Assembly: GCA_010093515.1 (NCBI GenBank)
Contig: MU001675.1
Coordinates: 290,807 to 354,806, forward strand
Direction: 5' to 3'
Length of the DNA stretch: 64,000 bases
Source: Lineolata rhizophorae
Taxonomy: Eukaryota; Ascomycota; Dothideomycetes; Lineolatales; Lineolataceae
Below the pieces are notes generated by a model. It made no database searches, was not told where the DNA came from, and saw only the letters and a program-made list of their open reading frames with translations. Position numbers and translations under genes: made by a program. Positions 12,389-22,526 of the stretch are shown in pieces. The first letter of the stretch is position 1. Each line of letters starts with the position of its first letter.

Positions 12389-13892
12389 CTACAGCCATAT
12401 TAGCCTCATCTCCCAAGATAGAAGCAGCATTACAGATATCATACGCATCCATGCGTAGGAAAGAGACATGTCCACGTACGGCTGATATCCCATCATCTCC
12501 ACCACAAAGTCTTTCACCTCCTCAGTCCCGCACCTCCTCCCCCGTTCCCTCAACACCGTTAGACACGCCGACTTCCACACGACGGCCAAATGCGGCACAG
12601 CCACATTGCCCTTGGCCAATTCCTCCACAACCTGCCTCGAGAACAGGCCCCTCGCATGATCGTCGCCCTGGCCCTCCAGGGCGTCGCCGTCCCGTCTGCT
12701 CTGTTCCTCCCACCCTCCCAAGCCCAGCCGCGCCCAGTTAGCCTCGTAGGCATCCGGCACCTCGGCCGACTGCAGCCCGCGATTGAAATCGTAAATCGCG
12801 TCCCGCCTCTTCGCAGTGCTCTTCAGGCCCAAGACTTTGCCCAGCTGGCCCAGTCCTCCTAACACCAACAGCCCGGCGATATGTTCCGGCGGCGTCTTGG
12901 TCAAAGCGCGCGGTCCGTGCAGCAGACGCTCGATCTTATCGTCCAAGGCTCGAGGCAGCAGCCAGGCGCGCGGGCGGGAGCGCCGCATGCTGAGCCGCTG
13001 GCCGAAGGCGCTGATAAGGAAGACGTACATGAGGTGCGCATGGAGCAGCTGGCGGGTGTCATACTGCTCCATGAGCGTGCACTCAATATCGTACATTGTA
13101 TTTGCGGCCGTGTGCGGCGTGGCCGAGCGCGGGATCGGATGGCGCCCATCAGCGCCCATGACGCAGCGGACATAGGCGGTGCGGTACCGCTCGAAGTGTG
13201 TTGTGAGGAGGAAGATAAGCGGCACCATCTTAGTCTGCAAGTGGTCAAGCATCGATTGGAAACGCTTGCGGCTCGAGGGTGTACGCAAGCGGATAATCTT
13301 ATGGGCGACGAATTCGGCGAGTTGATGGGAGAGTGTGGTGGAGATGACGATACGACGGTTCATGTCAAGGATGTAGGAGAGGTTCGCGGAGGATGGCATT
13401 GGCAAAAGGGCCAGTTGATAGGGCTCATAGGTGTACTTGGCATAGTAACAGGCGAGCGTGTGCCCGTTGTCCTTTACGAGGGCATTTGTGGCGCACGAGG
13501 CTAAGCGGAATTGTAGGAGGTCATGAAGCTCGAGGTGTCGGAGGATTTGGAACTGGAGCTCCGGCGGGAGCCCGAATATAGTATTTGCGCTCGCTCTGCG
13601 ACGATTCAATAAGTATCCCATATCTTAGACGACTTCGGTACGCAGCGCATTCGGATAGATATAGGAATTCATACTTCGTATCCTTCTTCGTCTTCCCGAA
13701 TTTGTCCCTCGCCTTGTTAATGATTCGCATGGGAAGACGGGCCATATCCCGTGCCTTCTTCCTATGAGAACCATCTTTATCCGCAAGACTGTTGTCGTCG
13801 TCTTTGACAGAGGCTATCTTGCTAGTGAGGAGCCGCTCAACAAATACCGGCCGCACCGCGGCGGAGCTGCCCCGCGATGTCAACAGCGACAT
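12389..13892 (-). CDS. F-box domain protein
   Basis: Exon 1 (13892-13675) and exon 2 (13595-12389) are joined by a 79-nt phase-2 intron (GTATGA donor, GCAG acceptor) to give 474 residues. The join fuses a basic N-terminus ending KFGKTKKDTK to ASANTIFGLPPELQFQILRHL, which is the start of an F-box at about residues 76-115. The rest is mostly helical with no recognisable repeat. The product is probably an SCF substrate adaptor of unknown target. An unspliced reading would start at 13621 with a different N-terminus and an in-frame stop just upstream, so the spliced model is preferred. The last 40 residues, rich in Met, Trp and Leu, are less certain and could hide another intron. Confidence 0.78.
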
Positions 13893-15064
13893 ACTCGCCG
13901 TCCGTCGCCTAGCAAGACGCTAGATATTGCACGGCTCGACTTATACGATTCCGTTTCTTTGGAATGCGCGTCTTAGGGGATAGCTAGGCTGGCAGCCTAC
14001 CAGCGCTATACAATGCTGCGATACAGAGCAGCAATAACAGCGCAGTGCAAGCGAGGGGTTAAGAGGGAAAGACGTGCAAGAGATCGAAGGGTTAGAGTAC
14101 GAAGGTATACTTGACACAACCCAGAGGCTGTCGGAAGAAGAGCCTCGTGATGGTCGAGAAGCGAGGGACAGAAGAAGTAAAAGCTGAGAGAGCGAGAGTG
14201 GGTTAACGCAAAAGACGCAAATGGTTGCCAGGTGACGGGAACCTACCTCGCTGGCAGGGCAGCCCCTCCATTGCAGTTGCTTAAACAGTCCTAGCCTACT
14301 CGGCCCATGGTTCCTCCGCATTTCGCTTGACTGGTACAAATCTGGAATAGCGCGATAACCCGCCCGAACCACTAATATGCGCCGAAAGCCCAGCCTCTAC
14401 TCCGTACCAAAACCAATATACTCCGTACAGCTGTTCAAACTTAGACATCCCCATTAACCAAGGGTGATAGTCGAAATATAAAGGTGGATTTGGAATTTAC
14501 AAACACATCTTCATTGGCAATATAGCTGTAGTTGGTAGGAAGGAGCCTACTCGTGGCGCAATTAGGGATGTGAAAAAGTACGTGGCTGCATCCAACAAAC
14601 TTATTAGAAGATCAAAAATTATAGCCATACAATTAGACGTTACGTATTTTGTAGGGCAAAATTTCGGGAACAAAATACTATCTGGTATCAACGTTATTGG
14701 TAGCTTCATAGCTATGGTCAAGTTGGAAGGATGCTGAAGCGCCAAAGCTTGAGCGTCCGGGCACATACCTAGCACACTTGACGCATACCGGAGTACGTTC
14801 TAGGTATTTGAGACCTATATTCCTGAAGCCCAAAACATAGCATCACCGCCCCAACAAAGCTAAGCATCAAACGCCTCTACACATCACAAATAATTTTCGT
14901 AAGCGAAGGGTGGCAGCAAGAGGCCCCAGCAGCAAAGGATCTTAACATTCCGTAAACTTGTTTAATCATCATATTTACATATCTACGCTGCGAAGGGTAT
15001 CCATCACCAAGACATCAACCCTAGAATCTCCCGCCCATACACGAAGCATATACAATTAGATCCC
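13893..15064. other. Upstream region of F-box gene, with two TACTCCGTA words
   Basis: About 1.17 kb without a convincing gene. Two exact copies of TACTCCGTA occur at 14398-14406 and 14419-14427. The right half is AT-richer. A 92-codon minus-strand frame at 14497-14775 has a hydrophobic stretch but no family resemblance. Confidence 0.45.
14398..14427. repeat. Tandem pair of TACTCCGTA words
   Basis: Exact copies at 14398-14406 and 14419-14427. Further exact copies, counting the reverse complement TACGGAGTA, are at 38762-38770, 39150-39158 and 40900-40908, all intergenic. Confidence 0.7.
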
Positions 15065-17759
15065 TTACGTCTCTCTCCCATCCACCTCCTCCGCCTTCTT
15101 CACAACCTCCCACATCTCCGTCTCCCTCTTCTCCCTCCTCTCAGCCCACGCCCCATCCCATCTCCTCCTATCTGCCTCCACTACCTCCCTCCTCCACTCG
15201 CACAACCGCTTGTCCAACTCAACCGCCACTTCCTCCCCCTCATACCGCCTCACCCTATCCAGCACCCACCTCACTCGCTCCGTACTTACCCTCTTTCCCT
15301 CGCCCAGCCGTCGCAACAGCCCCGCATACAGTAGCGCCCTGCTCCCATGGTGCCCCACCCACGTGCCCGTCATGTGCGCCTCGCGCACCAACCGCCAGAC
15401 GTTGCGCATCGCCGCGCGGCTGGACGCGTCGGGCTGCTCAGCTAGGAGTCGTAGCGCCATGCGCATGTATCGCGCACGGCGCTGCCAGAGCGCGGTGTCT
15501 CTAGCCCTGCGTTTCACGGCACGAGGCTCGTGGCTAAGCTGTTCAGGTGCGGGAGCAGAAGCGTTGCGGTCGAGGTATGGAACATCGAGGACGGGATCCG
15601 CGCGCTGGAAAAGACGAATGGCATCTTGGGCGGAGTGAGGCCCCGCGCGGATAAGTTCGAGGGGAAGGGACGGGACACGGCTGAGTGGGAGAGAGCCAGC
15701 AAGAAGAAAAAGGCGATGCGCTTGGTGTGGGTCTGTGTAGACCAGGCGCTGGATAGCGTGCGTGAGGAGACTCTCGGGATACGGGATGCGGCATCGTTTA
15801 AAGAGGACAAGGGCGGGAGCCAGGACCTGCGGGCCACGGAGTTCGAATAGGAGCTCGAGGAAGCGCTTCGAAAGACTGTAGTAGGCTGGCTTCGGAAGCT
15901 CGAGACGGCAAAGGGCGCGAATGACAATAAGGTAGTGGCGCAAGTAAGGGTCATCGTGGTCGATGCGATGTTGTCGTGCTGTGTGCCGCAACAGCCACCT
16001 AATTTTGGTGATGTTCCGCAGTGCAATGGCATTCAGTTCGCTATAGCCGCCATGCGCCTTCGAAGCCTCCCGAATAGCCCAAGTGATTAGCATTTCGCGG
16101 AATGCGAGCTTCTGGTCCCGATGAAGACTTCCTAGGGCTACATCAGCAGGACTAATGTGTGATGGAATATTCCACACGAGTTCCTGTATACCCCGACGAG
16201 GCTCCAGACTTTGAAAATGAATGCTCTGTCGAACACAGCAAAACCAGTCCTTCAGAGCACTCTTATCAGCATCCTGAAGTCGGCCATAGGTTAACTTCGG
16301 CTTCGAAAATATTTCCTTGGTAGCCTTCCTCATCCAATCGAGGGCAAGGACTCGCGGCATTTGGTTAATGCTTTCCGTCAAAGTTGTTGCGTCCAAAGTC
16401 AGCTCTGAATCATAGCTTCCAGGAACAGACCGTCGAAGTGGCATGTTCCGTGCCCAGAAATACCAAAGGTCCCATGGTTTACTAGTATGAGCCTGACGGC
16501 TATCTTCGCTTAGCAACTCGGCGTACGCCCGTAGTCGTCGAATGAGCCTACCGCCCTCAGGGTTGCCTTTCCCCAGGTGAGCGCCGCAGGCTAAGTGCTT
16601 CATCAAGATCGCGGCGCTGAGACGTGTTGCCGGCGCAGAGCTGACCTCCACATGGTCCAGCATCGTGGTGTATACCTTCGTTAACGCAGCACGTTGAGGC
16701 CCTTCGTCGGGATACGTCCGACGCGCCAAATGTGCCAGCTCCATAAGAGCCTCGCTCAGCTGATCAGGTGCTAGCGCTCCAGACTTGACCGTGCGCCCGA
16801 GCGCTCGCAGGAGCTGATTGAATTCCCCATTGTTAATCCCGGAGGAAATGCAATGTTTCATAAGAGCAAAATGATTCTCCACCTCGCAGTGTTGTAGGGC
16901 TGGTCTCGACAGGAGCTCTATCGCACGCGGAATCGGCGCTTGGCCCTTTGACAGGAGTTGGGTATATGACCAGTGACTCGGGACCACCTTAAGGAGCCAC
17001 TCATGTGCTTGTCGTTGTGAGACTCGGTGGTGTTTCTGGCTCCTCCTCAACATTATAAGCGGTTTGAGCGGACCATATCGTTCCCCATCCAGCGTCCAAT
17101 CTACAGGATTAGGAGCCCACTCATTGGAATATGCTTCTTTAGTTGTTTCTTCCCCCGCAACTGTATTCTTCCTCTTCTGCTTCGTCGTCGACCTCTGAAC
17201 GTCGTTTGCCGGGAGGTCAGTTGCAGGCCGCGTTTCAGCTTGACCAACCGCAGTCGTCGTTACCACGGCATCCGTCGTTTTTTCATCTTCCCACAAGTTC
17301 TCAAGCTCCTTCATCCCCTTTCTATTCTCGTTCTCGAGCGGCAGTAACAGCCCCGGCCACGCTGGCGGCGGCGGCCCAACTGCATCGCAATCAACTTCCA
17401 TCGCCGTGCAAAAATAGCAATACCTGATCTGACTCACCCTCAAATTTCACTTCAGGCGGCATATACACCTTCGCCTCATCCGGCTTTTTCACGCTCGGCC
17501 CAAACATCACGGCCAGCAGCCCCGGGGACGGCGCTGACGGCGACGGACCGACCGCGTATCGACCCGAAGCCGATGAGATCGCTCCCATGCGTCTCTTTGC
17601 AAGGCGCCGCCGCGCCTCGAATACGTCTGGTACATGGTAGTTGGAGCGCCGATGGATAACGGCTGTGGTTAGGGCGAGGTGGTTCGGCAACGCGGTCGCG
17701 GTCACTGGGCGGATGAGCAGCGAGGTGTAAGGGTGGCGGGCATGGCAGCCGGAAGGCAT
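15065..17759 (-). CDS. Probable mitochondrial helical-repeat protein of unknown function
   Basis: Exon 1 (17759-17438) and exon 2 (17379-15065) are joined by a 58-nt phase-1 intron (GTGAGT donor, GCAG acceptor) to give about 878 residues. The N-terminus is Arg/Ala/Leu/Thr-rich and lacks acidic residues for about 45 positions, as in mitochondrial presequences. A conserved-looking stretch ending MFGPSVKKPDEAKVYMPPEV follows. The body is a long run of amphipathic helices with Leu/Arg/Ala bias, resembling PPR- or TPR-like solenoids of fungal mitochondrial expression factors. I see no catalytic motif. An alternative acceptor at ...GGAAG, 15 nt upstream, gives a 43-nt intron and five extra residues. 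The exact role, such as mitochondrial RNA or translation control, is inference. Confidence 0.72.
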
Positions 17760-18234
17760 TGAAGCAGGCGCTGCACCTGCTCGGAGGGTAAAGTTAGGTC
17801 CCGAGGCGTTTCATTTATGTCAGGGCGCTCAATCGCTCGTGATGCTATTTGGTGACATACACTCTCTACTACGTATGTACCGGGCCAGTCAGAGGTCAGT
17901 CGGAGAAATATTGCACCGAAGCACCACCACCGCACGGACTTCAGGCTAGCTCGTCCGAAGGTTGGCTCGCCTATTACTTAAGCGAGACCAACCTTTTCCC
18001 TCTTCGGCTAGCGTTTTGTCTGACTTTCAGTATCACTCAACCGCACTCTTTATTCTCCTATATCATCACCACATAGTGCAGTAGAGTTTTGTAGAGAGCA
18101 TTTGTTTGGTTTCGTACTACTTGAACATCATCTTCCTCTGCTTAACCTGTAACTCTGTAACCCTCGTCCATCACATCTGTATATGTTCTGAACGGTGACT
18201 TATGACCTCCTCTCTGGAGCGGAGAAACTCCAGT
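17760..18234. other. Short intergenic spacer (promoter of the mitochondrial-protein gene)
   Basis: About 475 bp between two minus-strand genes. No coding signal, repeat or RNA gene was seen beyond weak pyrimidine-rich tracts. Confidence 0.45.
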
Positions 18235-18860
18235 TCACCTTTTTTCCTTCGCACTTTCAATGTGGGAGTTGGAACCCGCCATGCTACGACGATGCATGTG
18301 GTGGGTGGACTGGCGAGAAGACCCGTGATTCTTTGGCGGGGTGTGCAAGACCGCATCGTCCTCAAAGCACGTCGAGCGGCTAGGTGACCCACAGCTCGTG
18401 TGGTCTGCGTGGCCGCCGTGCACACTCATATAGCGGTTGTTGGGAGTAGATTGTGGGTCTGCCGAGCGCGTGGCCTGGTTGGCGGGGCGGAAAGGAGTGA
18501 TCTCAGGCGGAGGGGACTGAGCAGCAAGGCTAGGCGTCGGCGGCGTGGCCGACAAGAAGGCCGGGCGCACCTCCTTCCCCTGCCACAAGTCCGAGAATGC
18601 CTGGATAAATTCGTCGTGGTGGACGAGTTCTGGCGACCAAGTATGAAAGTAGCCGCAGAAATAGCAGCGAATCAAAAGAGGCTCCTCCACAGATGCCCCG
18701 AAGGCGTTATTGTCGGTCAGTGGCCTGGAGGTTGCTTGGTTAACTTCCGAGTGTTGAGAAGCGTAGTTACGACACGCGTCGTCGCGAGAACCTACTGTGA
18801 GCCCGATGATTGGGTGTTCTGAGGTGGAGACCTCAGATTTCCGTTCGACAAAGTATTCAT
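18235..18860 (-). CDS. Small hypothetical protein with a C-x2-C pair
   Basis: I do not recognise this gene. Exon 1 (18860-18796) begins with an ATG and runs into a GTAGGT donor. A 71-nt phase-2 intron with an AAGTTAAC branch-like site ends in CCAG, and exon 2 is 18724-18235, for 184 residues in total. The core at about residues 38-75 contains IRCYFCGYFHTWSPELVHH, with a C-x2-C pair and nearby His residues that could bind zinc. The flanks are Ser/Pro/Thr-rich and probably disordered. It borders the AT-rich transposon island, so it may be a fast-evolving or lineage-specific gene. Support comes from the consensus splice sites and the in-frame join; no homologue is named. Confidence 0.5.
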
Positions 18861-20381
18861 CTTATGTTCTGAGCTCTGCTTGTAATCTGTGTTGCCGGAA
18901 TAGTAGATCGGAGGAGTGGAGTGGAGGATCTAAGAGGAAGCGGCCGCTCTGCAAGAGTGGGCGAGCTTATTCACTCAGCGCGAGAAGCATGGCCGCAAAA
19001 ACTGGCCTCCGGATTCCCGCGCAATTGAGCTGGATTTCGCTTAAGCGGTCAAGAGCACGAGATTGCCGTGAGCTTGCGTCCTAATCTTGGGATTTATTTG
19101 AAGGCTTGAAGGTATAATTTGTTGTCTAGGGCCTTTTGCCTAGTAGACATTACAATTGAAGGTTGTAATCTTCAGATTACATAAGCATAGGATCTCAAGG
19201 TCGATGTTTGGTGCATACCTCCTAGCATATGCAAGCGCTCATGATGCGTAACATTAAGGGCGGCATACCTGTTGATGTTATACTATGAGCCTTTTACTAA
19301 GCTTGGTAGCACTTTAGGCTCTCAAGACTATATTCCCATTACGAATACAAATTCAACTTGCAATTCGCTTATGTTAATAGCATACGAATATGGGCCTAAG
19401 ATATAATGTTATTTTGAATATATAGTGGTGAATATAGGATAGCTTTTGTTAGAACTAGCATGCCCCAGCCTGCAACTAGCCAACTTGGCCAAAAGAGTGG
19501 CACAGTATCGCACTTCAGTACGTTACTGCTAGCTAGGAACTACATACATGCTACCAGTTTTATGCGGTTAGGTCCCTATCCTAAATGTATATACGCCACA
19601 GGTTATTATTAACAGAAATAAACAATCGGGCAAGTATATTATCATCAGATACGAAGCTACACGTATGCCGCTATATGTATAAAAGGGTATCTTCTATTAG
19701 TTAAAGTACAGTGTATAGCTTACCACTCGATACTAACTTCAATTAACTCCAGAGAATATAAGACACTTCTAGCAAGTTAGGCATCTATCTCAGACGTGTA
19801 TGTGCTACAAAAGTGTCTTGATCACAATATAACACTAATATACGTATATTTTTATCTTAACCTCATCCGGCGGAACCTACTATACTAATAATATAGCATC
19901 TTCTATCAGTTGTAATGCTACTATTTAGTGATAGGCTATCAATAACTATAGAGAGCTTATACTAGAAGAAGAAGATAGATATAAAATCTTGGTAGTATAT
20001 TGTATTAGTTAACTATAGATTTGTAACTAAGTGTGTTTACCAATATATAGTGGTAGGTTTCGAACATTCCTTTCAGTAGTAATGTTATACTACGGATTGT
20101 GAGTAATAGTGAAGAAACTTCCGCACAAAAGAGGTGCTATGAATTATCAAGAAAGGCTATGGTAAAGGTTCTCAATAAACAAAACATTACCCGACAATAA
20201 GCACAGTAGAACTACAACAATCCATGCTTTTATCGACCAGTTAGCATAATTACATAGCATGCAAATAGTAGAGCTTGCTCAATTGTATAGACTAAACAAG
20301 GATTCTCAGAGACGTTCCTCTTCTCTCGTCAAAGAGGTTGTAGGATAATAAGACATTGGCGGCAAACTAACTGATTAGTCC
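18861..20381. other. AT-rich gene-free island, left part
   Basis: From about 19.1 kb the sequence becomes strongly A+T-rich, with dense TA dinucleotides and stops in all frames. Such blocks in filamentous ascomycetes are commonly decayed transposons hit by repeat-induced point mutation. I could not identify the parent element in this part. No gene is supportable. Confidence 0.55.
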
Positions 20382-20706
20382 TACATTGTCACGGTCTGGA
20401 AGACAAGCAGAAATTCCCGAAGGAAAACCTTGAATTCGAGCTAATTGACAAGAGCTTACACGAAGAAGAAAAGAAAGGAGAAGAGAAGGAAGAAGAGCAG
20501 GCCAGAAGGGGTTTATATACACGAGCCGGGAAAGTTCCCGGTAGCAGTAACACGCATAGATCACGTTCTAAGAGTAACACGCCAAAGTGAATGCTGCTGA
20601 TAACACAAATGGTGACGCTAACGCTAGTATTAGTAGCAACGCTGGAGGTAGTAACCGTTAGATCCTGTGTGAATATAGATTGGTGAGTGGGGCCCGTGAC
20701 ATACAT
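20382..20706 (-). mobile_element. Solo LTR of an LTR retrotransposon with 5-bp target duplication
   Basis: The element runs 20387-20701 (315 bp). It begins TGTCACGG and ends CCGTGACA, so its ends are perfect 8-bp inverted repeats with the TG...CA termini typical of LTRs. It is flanked by direct repeats TACAT at 20382-20386 and 20702-20706, the expected 5-bp target-site duplication. Read on the minus strand it contains a TATA-like stretch GTATATAAACC followed by a pyrimidine-rich tract, as in LTR promoters. No internal gag-pol region is attached, so it most likely arose by recombination between the two LTRs of a full element. Strand is inferred from the TATA-like box. The family cannot be assigned without the interior. 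Confidence 0.8.
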
Positions 20707-20730
20707 AGAGAAATGCGTAGCATTTCGTAC

Positions 20731-21135
20731 TTACAAAGCTCCAAGCAATATACAATACAAGAAGCAAATAAAAGCACATGCAATATTATTCTTCACTATT
20801 ATTTTCTCTTCCCACCTTGCAAGCCGATGCTTATAGGGGGCTTCTATCTGGGAAGTATTTACCGGTGAAACCCTCTGGGGAAGAAAACCTGTCCGAGTTT
20901 GTCGGAGGGCCAGGCAGTGCAGCAGTATATGCCAGGGTGTCTGTTTTCCACCTGCGCATTGGCATTGTCCTGTAGGGTATTGTGGAACCCTCGCTTTTGT
21001 GTGGAAGGCGGCGAGCCCTATCCGCCCTGTCCGGGCCTGGATTAAGATTGAGCTTTCCACTTTCCTGAGCTGCTTATGCCGGTTTAATTGAATACAGTTA
21101 AACTTCTTGAGAGTATTACCAAGTAAGGAAACCAT
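20731..21135 (-). pseudogene. Fossil C-terminus of a LINE (non-LTR) reverse transcriptase polyprotein
   Basis: A 134-codon open remnant contains SSILIQARTGRIGLAAFHTK followed by a cysteine/histidine motif of the form C-x-C...H-x4-C (CQCAGGKQTPWHILLHC). This combination is characteristic of the C-terminal region of fungal Tad/MGR583-type non-LTR elements, downstream of reverse transcriptase and RNase H. The upstream catalytic parts are not readable in the AT-rich sequence to the right, so the copy is truncated or mutated beyond recognition. It sits 30 bp from the solo LTR. Confidence 0.7.
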
Positions 21136-22526
21136 CTAAGATGCTTCATGAACGCAAGTGATCATGTATTTATTATAGGCGCAAAGGCTTGATAAACTAG
21201 GAGGCATTAGATGAGCTATTCTGTGGTATTATTGGTTCCTATTTCTTTGAAACTGCGTATCATATAATGAGATGTTTTGAGTAGGAAGAAATAAAACACA
21301 TGCCGAAAACTAGTAGATTTCTATAACGCGAAAGTGTATAAACATGGCGTCTTTGTTGTAAAAAGAATATCAAACCCGTATAACCTTTCCGTAGTACATT
21401 ATGAAGTTGGAATAGCCTTATAGTAAAAGCCACCGTATCTCTCAAGACTTGTGCCTTTCTAAGTCTTACAGTGGGACAGAATGTCATAAGAGTGGGGAGG
21501 GCGGACATAAATTATGTGTTCTTATTAAAGTCAGCTTTGGGAAAGGAGTTGATTAGGCAGTGCTGGAATTACCCCGACCGGTATACATAGTCATATCCGC
21601 AAGCTACACCAAGAAAACTTAGTAAGTACAACAGACCGCGGAGATGTTAAATCACTAAAAAGGTAGCCGAGAATAACAACTAATATAAATGAATGACTGA
21701 GTATTACTATACCTGCCTAATATAGCATGACGAATACAACCATTCAAGTTCTTTCTGGGCCTGCTATCTTGCTCGAAGAACGATATTCGATACTAGATAT
21801 ATGAAGAGTAGCTAGCAAGGGAAGATATGTCATTATTTGAACTTAATTTCCATCATTGTTTACGTGAAGGGTATTAGTCAAACACAACTGCCATTAAGGA
21901 TCTCACAGTAGCGACCAAGCATTATTCCGACCAGTCTCAAGCGAAACATCAAATAGAACCATGCATAAAGAAAAAAAATTTCCGAGAATTGGAAACCCAA
22001 AGATCTCGGAAAGTCAGGCTGGTCGCCGTCCCACTGCTAGCACTGCGGGCGGCTGAAAGAGTCGCGCATTAGGTACCGCGAGGTTAATTGCGCGCTGCGA
22101 ACGCGCTCAAAAGCGCTCAGTTTTTGTCAGAATAAAGGATCCGCAACGGGCGTTCTCCAAGCGCATCTGGCCAAAATAAAATTTCCTTCTTTTTGTGTCG
22201 GTTGACGAAAAAGGGTGCTATTTTTGCCGTCACGGGAGTACCTACCCTAGCTCAGCACGCGCCCGACCAATCAGCTCGCCAGACGCCCCTTGGCGAACCA
22301 CCCACCGCGTGTCCAGCCCGCAACGCGTCCCCCAAACACTTCCCTCCTTCGTCGCGCAATCGACCCTCTTGCTCCCCCCATTTTACGCCCCGTACTCCAC
22401 CTCCACTCCGATTTATCCTCTCACACCAAACATGCATTACGCGCGCGCATAACAACACCACCTACTTATCCCAGCTCCCGACCACGCGACCCAAACAATC
22501 TACGCACTTACCTACCTGGCCATACG
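21136..22526. other. AT-rich island, right part, and ECO1 promoter
   Basis: The AT-rich sequence continues to about 22.0 kb and then changes abruptly to GC-rich DNA. Just before the change is an inverted repeat, TTTCCGAGA (21979-21987) and TCTCGGAAA (22004-22012). The last 450 bp should hold the ECO1 promoter. The open frame extends upstream of the chosen ECO1 start but reads as pyrimidine-rich leader. Confidence 0.5.

Noticed and set aside
14497-14775. 92-codon minus-strand frame with a hydrophobic segment
   Set aside because: No family resemblance, no splice context, and AT-rich surroundings; too weak to call.
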